A stretch of DNA of 5,950 nt from the NCBI GenBank assembly GCA_963506915.1, contig CAUORE010000056.1:1-5950 (forward strand), written 5' to 3'. Made by a program: the position numbers and the translations under genes. The notes beneath the pieces were generated by a model, which saw only the letters and a list, made by a program, of their open reading frames with translations, did no database searches and was not told the DNA's origin. This document shows positions 1-5,323 of the stretch, piece by piece. How positions within the stretch are numbered: position 1 is the stretch's first letter; each line of letters opens with the position of its first letter. The stretch comes from JABCPE02 sp963506915. GTDB lineage: Bacteria > Bacteroidota > Bacteroidia > Flavobacteriales > Weeksellaceae.

Positions 1-44
1 AAAACAAAAAATAAAAATCCCCAAAAGACAAAAAGAAAAATATT

Positions 45-110
45 TTTTCATTTGTTTAATTTTCATTTGTTTAATTTTCATTTGTTTAATTTTCATTTGT
101 TTAATTTTCA
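45..110. repeat. 15-bp tandem repeat (about 4.4 copies) spanning the glnS stop codon
   Basis: Four exact head-to-tail copies of a 15-base unit, read on the glnS strand as GAAAATTAAACAAAT, followed by a partial copy. The first copy holds the last two glnS codons (Glu, Asn) and the TAA stop; later copies lie in the 3' untranslated region. Because 15 is a multiple of three, each copy repeats an in-frame TAA, giving four stops in a row at 101-103, 86-88, 71-73 and 56-58. Gain or loss of copies would leave the protein unchanged. The repeat is AT-rich with no clear inverted symmetry, so it does not look like a terminator. It most likely arose by replication slippage. Confidence 0.95.
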
Positions 111-1777
111 GGCTTGTAGGAATCCTTCAGAGTTACTGTTCTATTGAAAACCAATTTGCTGTCTGTGCTGTCTTGGTCTTTGGTAAAGTAACCTATTCTC
201 TGGAACTGCAGCGGTTCGCCCACTTTCACTTCTTTTACTGCTGGTTCTGCATAGGCAGTCACCACTTTCAGAGATTCAGGGTTTATAAACTCTAGGAAGT
301 CAGTTTCCTTTTCTGCATCTGGCTGTTCGGTAGTGAAAAGTCTGTCATAGACTCTCGCTTCCACAGGCAGGGCGTGATTTGCAGAAACCCAGTGCAGTGT
401 TCCTTTTACTTTTCTTAGACTTTCTTCTGTGCCACTTCCAGACTTGGATTTCTCGTCGTAGGTAGCGTAGATAGTCGTTATATTGCCTTGCTCATCTTTC
501 TCTACTCTTTCTGCTTTGATGATGTAGGCAGATTTAAGCCTTACCTCGCCACCGAGTTTTAATCGGAAGAATTTCTTATCGGCTTCTTCTTTAAAGTCCT
601 CTCTTTCTATATAAATCTCTCGGGAGAAAGGTACTTGCCTTGTTCCAGCGTTCTCGTCTTCGGGGTTGTTTTCTGTTTCTACCCATTCGGTTTTTCCTTC
701 TGGGTAGTTTTCTATGATGAGCTTAATGGGGTTCATTACGACCATCATTCTTTTTGCCACTTTGTTGAGGTCTTCCCTTACGCAGAACTCCAATAGTTGG
801 ATGTCTATCAGGTTTTCTCTTTTTGCTACACCTACCCGCTCGATAAAGTTTCGGATGGAAGCCGGTGTATAGCCCTTGCGTCTAAGTCCAGAGACGGTAG
901 GCATTCGCGGGTCGTCCCAGCCTGTAACTACACCTTCAGCAACGAGCCTTTGGAGTTTTCTTTTAGAAGTAATCATGTAGGTTACATTCATTCGGGCAAA
1001 CTCTCGCTGTTTGTTTCTGATAGTTCCTTCCGTATAGACTTGGTCAAGATACCAGTCGTAAAGCGGTCTGTGGTTTTCAAACTCCAATGAACAAAGAGAA
1101 TGCGAAATCTGCTCTATGTAGTCACTCTCTCCATGAGCCCAGTCGTACATAGGGTAAATTTTCCAAGTGGTGCCAGTTCTGTGGTGTGGTCTTTTCAGGA
1201 TTCTATACATCACAGGGTCACGCATGTTCATATTAGGCGAAGTCATATCTATTTTGGCACGAAGAGACATTGTTCCTTCTTCGAACTCACCATTTTTCAT
1301 TCGCTCAAATAGATTTAGAGATTCCTCTATTGGTCTGTTTCGGAATGGAGATTCTATCCCAGGTTCTGCAGGATTTTTTCTTTGTTCCGTGATGACTTCT
1401 GAAGACTGCTCATCGATGTACGCTTTGCCATCTTTTATCATCTGCACAGCCCAATCATAGAGCTGCTGAAAATAGTCTGACGCATAGAGCTCTTTGTCCC
1501 ATTTGAAGCCGAGCCAAGCCACATCTTTCTTGATGGAATCTACGAACTCTTGTTCTTCTTTCTCAGGATTGGTATCATCGAAACGAAGGTTCACGGGAGC
1601 GTTATATTTTTCGCCTAAACCGAAGTTGATGCATATCGCTTTGGTATGCCCTATGTGCAGATAGCCGTTAGGCTCTGGCGGAAAACGAAAACGAATTTTG
1701 TCTCTGCTGAGTCCATTAGCCAAATCTTCTTCTATAATTTGCTCAATGAAATTGAGTGGTTTTTTTTCTTCTTCCAT
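101..1777 (-). CDS. glnS: Glutaminyl-tRNA synthetase
   Basis: Cytoplasmic class I aminoacyl-tRNA synthetase that charges tRNA-Gln with glutamine using ATP. The 558 residues cover the whole family length. The Rossmann catalytic domain carries FPPEPNGYLHIGH (HIGH at 41-44) and RFDDTNP at 65-71; YPMYDWAH at 208-215 lies in the amino-acid/tRNA acceptor region. The KMSKS-equivalent loop is TSKRK at 270-274, followed by the GlnRS hallmark GWDDPRMPT at 286-294. From about residue 345 the protein follows the two anticodon-binding beta-barrels of E. coli GlnRS (RQVPFS, EVRLKSAYIIKAERVEKD, KGTLHWVSA) to the conserved end VFNRTV. These motifs separate it from GluRS, so this organism should charge tRNA-Gln directly. 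The ATG at 1777 is the only sensible start; no Shine-Dalgarno is present, as usual in the phylum. The gene follows the membrane-protein gene by 56 bases but has its own -7 box. Its stop lies in a tandem repeat. Confidence 0.98.
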   Translation of the reverse strand: MEEEKKPLNFIEQIIEEDLANGLSRDKIRFRFPPEPNGYLHIGHTKAICINFGLGEKYNAPVNLRFDDTNPEKEEQEFVDSIKKDVAWLGFKWDKELYASDYFQQLYDWAVQMIKDGKAYIDEQSSEVITEQRKNPAEPGIESPFRNRPIEESLNLFERMKNGEFEEGTMSLRAKIDMTSPNMNMRDPVMYRILKRPHHRTGTTWKIYPMYDWAHGESDYIEQISHSLCSLEFENHRPLYDWYLDQVYTEGTIRNKQREFARMNVTYMITSKRKLQRLVAEGVVTGWDDPRMPTVSGLRRKGYTPASIRNFIERVGVAKRENLIDIQLLEFCVREDLNKVAKRMMVVMNPIKLIIENYPEGKTEWVETENNPEDENAGTRQVPFSREIYIEREDFKEEADKKFFRLKLGGEVRLKSAYIIKAERVEKDEQGNITTIYATYDEKSKSGSGTEESLRKVKGTLHWVSANHALPVEARVYDRLFTTEQPDAEKETDFLEFINPESLKVVTAYAEPAVKEVKVGEPLQFQRIGYFTKDQDSTDSKLVFNRTVTLKDSYKPEN

Positions 1778-1796
1778 ATTCTTGTTAAATAATTGG

Positions 1797-1804
1797 CAAA
1801 GATA
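1797..1804 (-). promoter_or_regulatory. Candidate glnS promoter, -7 box TATCTTTG
   Basis: TATCTTTG matches the Bacteroidota -7 consensus TAnnTTTG exactly and ends 19 bases before the glnS ATG, which predicts a short leader of roughly 12-15 bases. No TTG is present at the expected -33 distance, so the promoter is incomplete by that criterion. The gap to the upstream gene contains no obvious hairpin terminator, so read-through from the membrane-protein gene is also possible. Confidence 0.5.
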
Positions 1805-1833
1805 ATGTTTTTCTTAAAAAATATCGGTAGATT

Positions 1834-2169
1834 CTAATCTTCATCTACTGACAAAATAGAGGTCAGAATAGATAAACAAACACTAAAAGCCAGAGTCCAG
1901 CCAAATCCATCGATTACCATTCCATCCACGAAATAATCCGCCACAGAAACCACGATAGCATTCACAACCAGTGAAAAAAGCCCAAAAGTAACCAGCGATA
2001 CAGGGAAACTAATGATATTCAGGATAGGTTTTAGGAAAATATTCAGCAATCCCAAAACCACTGCAAAAATCACAGCCGAACTGAAATCTAAGAAATGCAC
2101 TCCGCTAAGCACCTTTGGTAGAAAATAGGCAACTGCTGCGGTGATAATCAAATTGACAATAATTCTCAT
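1834..2169 (-). CDS. Small four-helix membrane protein, phage holin 4_2 / YvlD-like family
   Basis: A 111-residue, strongly hydrophobic protein with about four predicted membrane helices (roughly residues 2-20, 28-46, 50-78 and 88-107) and a short acidic tail (VDED). The centre, LLNIFLKPILNIISFPVSLVTFGLFSLVVNA (given here only as the key residues N43, P48, P56, T61, G63, L64, N70), has the Asn/Pro/Thr-Gly-Leu spacing typical of the family annotated as phage holin family 4 superfamily IV (YvlD-like). Such proteins are common, chromosomal and of unknown function in Bacteroidota; nothing nearby suggests a prophage or lysis cassette, so the holin label is only a family name. An in-frame ATG nine codons upstream (2196) would fall inside the likely promoter, so the ATG at 2169, giving MRIIVNLIITA, is preferred. 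Confidence 0.85.
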   Translation of the reverse strand: MRIIVNLIITAAVAYFLPKVLSGVHFLDFSSAVIFAVVLGLLNIFLKPILNIISFPVSLVTFGLFSLVVNAIVVSVADYFVDGMVIDGFGWTLAFSVCLSILTSILSVDED

Positions 2170-2185
2170 TTTTAATAAATTTTGG

Positions 2186-2216
2186 TAAATATACATATAT
2201 CTTAGCCCTTAGACAA
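2186..2216 (-). promoter_or_regulatory. Candidate promoter of the small membrane-protein gene
   Basis: On the minus strand TTG (2214-2216) is followed after 20 bases by TATATTTA (2186-2193), one base off the Bacteroidota -7 consensus TAnnTTTG. The -7 box ends 16 bases before the preferred ATG at 2169. The -33 TTG lies just after the T-run of the cysK terminator, so termination and re-initiation signals abut. Confidence 0.45.
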
Positions 2217-2244
2217 CAAAAACCTTTCCAACAGGAAAGGTTTT
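2217..2244 (-). terminator. Rho-independent terminator after cysK
   Basis: A perfect 11-base-pair stem (2219-2229 with 2234-2244, AAAACCTTTCC/GGAAAGGTTTT) closes a four-base loop. On the minus strand it is followed by a run of T that partly overlaps the stem (TTTTTG). It starts seven bases after the cysK stop codon, so it should end the cysK transcript. The stem has A-rich flanks on both sides, but no plus-strand gene points at it. Confidence 0.85.
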
Positions 2245-2251
2245 ACAAAAT

Positions 2252-3181
2252 TTATTCTGAAATTATATTCTCTTCGAAAAGTCCATCCACAGACCAGTAT
2301 CTTTCTCCTGTGTCGTAGTTGATGGTCAGAACAGTAGCATTTTGTGGGATTTCTCCTAATTTTTTAGCAATAGCAGCGAGTGAAGCTCCTGTGGAAATTC
2401 CACCTAAAATTCCTTCTTCTTTTGCTAATCTTTGTGCGAAACTAAACGCTTCTTCTTTCCCAACTAGGATAGCGCCCTCTAAAATTTCTGTATTCAAAAC
2501 AGCAGGGATAAAACCAGCACCGATTCCTTGGATAGCGTGTGGGCCAGGTGCGCCGCCACTGATGACAGGGGACTGTTCTGGTTCAACGGCAAAAGCTTTG
2601 AGCTGAGGGAATTTCTGTTTTACAATCTCGGAAATACCCGTAATGTGTCCGCCTGTTCCTACTCCCGAGATGAGGAAATCTACACCTTCAGAGAAATCAT
2701 TTAAAATTTCCTGAGCCGTAGTATTACGGTGGATTTCTGGATTGGCAGTATTTTCGAACTGCTGAGGAATCCAAGAGTTACTTTCTTTTTCAGCTAGTTC
2801 CTGAGCTTTTGCTATCGCTCCTTTCATTCCTAATTCTCTTGGCGTTAGGACGATTTTTGCGCCATAAGCAGACATTAGTTTTCTTCTCTCTACACTCATG
2901 CTCTCTGGCATTACCAAAGTCAAATCATATCCTTTCACAGCGCTTACCATAGCAAGACCTACTCCTGTGTTTCCCGATGTAGGCTCTATGATTTTAGTAT
3001 CTTTATTGATTTTCCCTTCTTTTTCAGCTGCTTCTATCATGGCTAGAGCGATTCTGTCCTTCACGCTTCCCCCTGGGTTGCTTCTTTCTAGTTTTATCCA
3101 AACATTATGGTTTGGGAATAGTTTGCTTAGTCTTACTACTGGCGTTTTACCGATGGTTTCTAATACATTGTTGAATTTCAT
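2252..3181 (-). CDS. cysK: Cysteine synthase A (O-acetylserine sulfhydrylase)
   Basis: PLP-dependent cytoplasmic enzyme that makes L-cysteine from O-acetylserine and sulfide. The 309-residue length is normal. The Schiff-base lysine is K41 in NPGGSVKDR. The substrate-binding loop TSGNTG is at 68-73, MSVERRKLMSAYGA at 95-108 matches CysK rather than cystathionine synthases, and the glycine-rich phosphate loop GVGTGGH is at 173-179. EPEQSPVISGG (200-210) and the stretch from PGPHAIQGIGAGFIP (212-226) are typical of the CysK branch, and the cofactor-ring serine is probably S263 in GISTGA. Its partner gene cysE lies upstream on the same strand, but the 215-base gap holds a separate promoter, a Met-Met-Cys-Cys leader frame and a hairpin terminator. 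cysK is therefore probably transcribed from its own promoter and possibly attenuated by cysteine supply. A strong terminator follows. The assignment to CysK over CysM rests on motif resemblance from memory. Confidence 0.96.
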   Translation of the reverse strand: MKFNNVLETIGKTPVVRLSKLFPNHNVWIKLERSNPGGSVKDRIALAMIEAAEKEGKINKDTKIIEPTSGNTGVGLAMVSAVKGYDLTLVMPESMSVERRKLMSAYGAKIVLTPRELGMKGAIAKAQELAEKESNSWIPQQFENTANPEIHRNTTAQEILNDFSEGVDFLISGVGTGGHITGISEIVKQKFPQLKAFAVEPEQSPVISGGAPGPHAIQGIGAGFIPAVLNTEILEGAILVGKEEAFSFAQRLAKEEGILGGISTGASLAAIAKKLGEIPQNATVLTINYDTGERYWSVDGLFEENIISE

Positions 3182-3212
3182 AATATGATTGATTTAAAAA
3201 ATTATTAAAAAT

Positions 3213-3244
3213 AAAAAAGAGGGCGTGAAATCTTTCAGCCCTCT
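3213..3244 (-). terminator. Hairpin terminator between the leader ORF and cysK (attenuator terminator)
   Basis: Minus-strand stem AGAGGGCUGAA paired with UUCA-C-GCCCUCU (3234-3244 with 3218-3229 plus one bulged base) around a four-base loop, followed at once by six U residues (3213-3218, the first overlapping the stem). The lower stem is GC-rich and perfect, so this is a convincing intrinsic terminator in the minus direction. It lies 32 bases before the cysK start codon and more than 150 bases after the cysE stop, downstream of the cysK promoter. That position would block cysK expression unless it is bypassed, as expected of an attenuator. It would also terminate read-through from cysE. Confidence 0.85.
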
Positions 3245-3312
3245 ATATACGAATAACAATACAGCATTGCTACGCTATCAGAAAAACTGAAGTCGTTAGA
3301 ATATAGCAACAC
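3234..3312 (-). promoter_or_regulatory. Alternative leader RNA structures (candidate Cys-responsive attenuator)
   Basis: Three pairings can be drawn by eye on the minus-strand RNA. Segment 1, GUGUUGCUA (3304-3312), which contains both Cys codons, pairs over nine bases with segment 2, UAGCAAUGC (3264-3272), which starts with the leader stop codon; two pairs are G-U. Segment 3, UUCAGUUUUU (3282-3291), pairs over ten bases (four G-U) with GAGGGCUGAA (3234-3243), the 5' arm of the terminator. Pairings 1:2 and 3:terminator arm cross and so should exclude each other. A stalled ribosome on the Cys codons would hide segment 1 and free segment 3 to act as antiterminator. The pairings are visible; the mechanism is inferred. 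Confidence 0.6.
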
Positions 3313-3338
3313 ATCATATTGTTTTTTACTATTGTCAT
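3270..3338 (-). CDS. Putative 22-residue leader peptide with Met-Met-Cys-Cys, upstream of cysK
   Basis: A short frame of 22 codons ending in TAG, beginning MTIVKNNMMCCY and continuing with a hydrophobic stretch ending FLIA. Codons 8-11 are ATG ATG TGT TGC (3306-3317): four sulphur amino acids in a row directly ahead of a cysteine synthase gene. The ATG lies about 18-20 bases after the predicted transcription start and has an A-rich upstream stretch (CAAAAAGAG), as at flavobacterial starts. The frame ends inside one arm of a possible leader hairpin, 25 bases before the terminator hairpin. This is the arrangement of amino-acid leader peptides such as those of trp and his operons, with cysteine as the probable signal. 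The peptide itself probably has no function. An alternative is that the frame is a chance ORF in a leader; conservation of the Cys codons would decide. Confidence 0.7.
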   Translation of the reverse strand: MTIVKNNMMCCYILTTSVFLIA

Positions 3339-3362
3339 CTCTTTTTGGAATAAATATGAATG

Positions 3363-3393
3363 CAAATCTAATAATATTTTTTAAAAATGCAAA
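3363..3393 (-). promoter_or_regulatory. cysK leader promoter, TTTG-N19-TAGATTTG
   Basis: On the minus strand TTTG (3390-3393) and TAGATTTG (3363-3370) lie 19 bases apart (from the TTG), an essentially perfect match to the Bacteroidota promoter (TTTG at -33, TAnnTTTG at -7). Transcription should begin near 3356-3358, about 20 bases before the leader ATG and about 175 bases before cysK. The -33 box starts four bases beyond the cysE stop codon, so cysK has a promoter of its own tucked against the end of cysE. Both boxes lie in identical 9-base direct repeats (ATTTGCATT on this strand). Confidence 0.75.
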
Positions 3394-3396
3394 TTT

Positions 3397-4224
3397 TTAA
3401 ATAGAAAAATTAATCGGTTCGTTTGGTTTTTCTTTGCTTCGGATGATGGTTTTGTTTTTATAATATACCAAGCTGTATGGCTCTATACTCTCTGTAAGCC
3501 AGACATTTCCGCCAATGGTAGAACCTTCCCGAATGATAGTATTCCCGCCTAAAATAGTGGTGTTAGCATACACTGTTACATTATTTTCTATCGTAGGGTG
3601 GCGTTTCGTGTTGGCGATATCTTTGGAAACCGCTAAAGCTCCGAGAGTTACATTCTGATAAATTTTAACGAAATTGCCAATCACGGTCGTTTCGCCAATC
3701 ACGATCCCTGTTCCGTGGTCTATGAAAAAACATTCTCCGATGGTAGCGCCAGGGTGGATGTCTATTCCTGTTTTGCTGTGTGCTAGCTCTGTCCAGATTC
3801 TTGGGATGAGCGGCACGCCTTGTAGATGCAGTTGGTGAGCAAATCTATAAATAGAAATAGCATAAAATCCTGGGTAAGAGACCATTACTTCCTCTATGTG
3901 AGTAGCGGCAGGGTCATTGTCAAGGATAAACTGAGCGTCTTTTTCCAGCAGGTTGTAAACATGCGGAACAGCCTCGAAAAAGCAGCTTGCCGCTTTTGCT
4001 TTCATATCAGGGTCTTCTATTACAGAGTTGATAATCTGCTGAAATTCAAGTTTAAAACTTTCTAATCTGAGGTGAATTTCCGCTTCGGAATTACATCTTT
4101 GATATTCTAAAAAGAAGACGAAACGAAAAAAAGAATCGATGAATTTTTCTATTTTTCTTTTATCCAAGTCGTATTTTCGGTTTTTGTAACCACGGCTGAG
4201 ATGGTTTAAAAATTCTTTTTGCAT
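3397..4224 (-). CDS. cysE: Serine O-acetyltransferase (EpsC-type CysE)
   Basis: Transfers acetyl from acetyl-CoA to serine to give O-acetylserine, the first committed step of cysteine synthesis, in the cytoplasm. The 275-residue protein has an alpha-helical N-terminal half (to about residue 145) followed by a left-handed beta-helix of hexapeptide repeats (about 153-250). Conserved catalytic residues are visible: D155 in GIDIHPGA and H170 in FIDHGTG, with the same spacing as D143 and H158 of E. coli CysE, plus KRHP at 207-210, where the His lies in the acetyl-CoA/serine site. The N-terminal half resembles the EpsC/SrpH type more than the E. coli type. The protein ends INFSI: a C-terminal Ile after an Asn-rich tail is the feature by which other CysE proteins insert into the CysK active site. 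Only 4 bases separate its stop from the -33 box of the cysK promoter, and no terminator of its own is seen before the attenuator hairpin. Confidence 0.95.
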   Translation of the reverse strand: MQKEFLNHLSRGYKNRKYDLDKRKIEKFIDSFFRFVFFLEYQRCNSEAEIHLRLESFKLEFQQIINSVIEDPDMKAKAASCFFEAVPHVYNLLEKDAQFILDNDPAATHIEEVMVSYPGFYAISIYRFAHQLHLQGVPLIPRIWTELAHSKTGIDIHPGATIGECFFIDHGTGIVIGETTVIGNFVKIYQNVTLGALAVSKDIANTKRHPTIENNVTVYANTTILGGNTIIREGSTIGGNVWLTESIEPYSLVYYKNKTIIRSKEKPNEPINFSI

Positions 4225-4279
4225 AATTTGTAAAAACTAAAATCATGCAATGATAAGAAATTCTCTTCAAAAAACTTAG

Positions 4280-4308
4280 GAAATTTATCTTAAAATAGAT
4301 TTTCTCAA
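4280..4308 (-). promoter_or_regulatory. Weak candidate cysE promoter
   Basis: Minus-strand TTG (4306-4308) lies 18 bases from TAAATTTC (4280-4287), one base off TAnnTTTG. It predicts a leader of about 50 bases. A second partial -7 match, TAGTTTTT (4232-4239), lacks a -33 partner. Several near matches are expected by chance in DNA this AT-rich, so the choice is tentative. Confidence 0.3.
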
Positions 4309-4346
4309 TGGTTAATGTAAATTATAGGAGAGTAATGAATAATTAT

Positions 4347-4354
4347 TAACTTTG
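4347..4354 (+). promoter_or_regulatory. Candidate mdh promoter, -7 box TAACTTTG
   Basis: TAACTTTG matches TAnnTTTG exactly and lies 22 bases before the mdh ATG, predicting a start near 4360 and a leader of about 15 bases. No TTG is seen 17-23 bases upstream, so the -33 element is weak. The 152-base cysE-mdh gap is divergent and holds promoters for both genes and nothing else that I can recognise. Confidence 0.55.
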
Positions 4355-4376
4355 TGAGTTTAAATTTAATAATAAA

Positions 4377-5303
4377 ATGAAAGTAACAGTAATAGGAGCG
4401 GGAGCCGTGGGAGCAAGCTGCACGGAATATATAGCCATGCGAAATTTCGCGAGTGAGGTGGTATTATTAGACATCAAAGAGGGTTTTGCCGAAGGGAAAG
4501 CGATGGACCTTATGCAGATGTCCGCTGTGGAAGGCTTTGAAACTCGTATCATAGGTGTAACTAATGATTATTCTAAAACAGAAAATTCTAATGTAGTGGT
4601 CATCACCTCTGGGATGCCTAGAAGACCAGGGATGAGCAGAGAGGAACTGATAGGAGTAAATGCGGATATTGTGTCAGGAGTTACAGAAAATGTACTAAAA
4701 TACTCTCCTAATGCCATTATCATCGTGGTGACCAATCCCGTGGATACCATGTCCTACCTTGTTCATAAGAAATTCCAACTTCCTAAAAACAGAATCATAG
4801 GTATGGGAGGAGCGCTGGATACAGCGAGATTTAGATATCGTCTAGCGGAGGCTCTGGGATGTCCAGTTTCGGATGTAGATGGTATGGTAATCGCCTCTCA
4901 TACGGACTCAGGGATGCTTCCTCTCATCAGTAAAGCTACTAGAAATGGCATCTGCGTAGCAGAATTTTTGAATAAAGAAAAACTAAACAGCATAGTGGAA
5001 GAAACCAAACTAGGTGGGGCTACTTTGGTGAAACTTTTGGGGACTTCTGCGTGGTATGCTCCTGGGGCAGGAGTGGCTTCGCTGGTACATTCTATCTTGT
5101 CTGACCAAAAGAAAATGATACCTTGTTCTGCACTTTTGGAGGGGGAATATGGCGAGCATGATGTCAGTATAGGGGTGCCGTGTATCATTGGTAGAAATGG
5201 AATAGAAAAAATAATGGAACTATCCCTAAATGAAGATGAAAAAGAGAAATTCCATACCTCTGCTGATGCGGTAAGAAAAGTAAATGCAGAACTGAAATTT
5301 TAA
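4377..5303 (+). CDS. mdh: Malate dehydrogenase (LDH-like type)
   Basis: NAD-dependent enzyme of the citric acid cycle that interconverts malate and oxaloacetate in the cytoplasm. The 308 residues match the LDH-like (MDH type 3) family found in Bacteroidota. The N-terminal Rossmann fold has GAGAVG at 7-12 and the NAD-ribose aspartate D32 in VVLLDI. The mobile substrate loop PRRPGMSR (81-88) carries the arginines expected in malate dehydrogenases, where lactate dehydrogenases have Gln. TNPVDTM is at 119-125, GMGGALDTARFR at 142-153 gives D148 and R151, and the proton-relay histidine is H175 in ASHTDSGML; family members usually have GGHGD or GGHSD here, so the two residues before His are atypical. 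The C-terminal GTSAWYAPGAG (222-232) and EGEYGEHDVSIGVPCIIG are typical. An unrecognised gene follows after 20 bases with no terminator between. Confidence 0.96.
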   Translation: MKVTVIGAGAVGASCTEYIAMRNFASEVVLLDIKEGFAEGKAMDLMQMSAVEGFETRIIGVTNDYSKTENSNVVVITSGMPRRPGMSREELIGVNADIVSGVTENVLKYSPNAIIIVVTNPVDTMSYLVHKKFQLPKNRIIGMGGALDTARFRYRLAEALGCPVSDVDGMVIASHTDSGMLPLISKATRNGICVAEFLNKEKLNSIVEETKLGGATLVKLLGTSAWYAPGAGVASLVHSILSDQKKMIPCSALLEGEYGEHDVSIGVPCIIGRNGIEKIMELSLNEDEKEKFHTSADAVRKVNAELKF

Positions 5304-5323
5304 TGTTTTTTAAATGAAACCTA

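Noticed and set aside
35..49. AT-only hairpin (GAAAAA-TAT-TTTTTC) after glnS as a terminator
   Set aside because: The stem has a single G-C pair and lies in a poly-A/T tract where such symmetry arises by chance; it is followed by T-rich sequence on the minus strand, so it cannot be excluded, but support is weak.
797..1460. Three plus-strand open frames opposite glnS (797-1090, 1100-1312, 1167-1460)
   Set aside because: They lie antisense to a fully conserved glnS, show no family motifs and have no promoter or start context; they are shadow frames.
1834..2169. Prophage or lysis cassette suggested by the holin family name
   Set aside because: No endolysin, spanin, integrase or structural gene nearby; neighbours are housekeeping genes and the family is widespread on chromosomes.
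2170..2196. Longer start for the small membrane protein (ATG at 2196, nine extra residues)
   Set aside because: The extra codons fall in the likely -7 box, and MRIIVNLI at 2169 is the usual kind of N-terminus for this family.
2319..3188. Plus-strand open frames opposite cysK (2319-2606, 2898-3188)
   Set aside because: Antisense to conserved catalytic regions of CysK, low-information translations; shadow frames.
3213..3357. A metabolite riboswitch (for example SAM type) in the cysK leader
   Set aside because: I could not find the conserved core of a known riboswitch class, and the leader is explained by a short ORF plus terminator. A covariance-model search would settle it.
3826..4065. Plus-strand open frame opposite cysE
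   Set aside because: Antisense to the conserved CysE N-terminal domain with no motif or regulatory signal.
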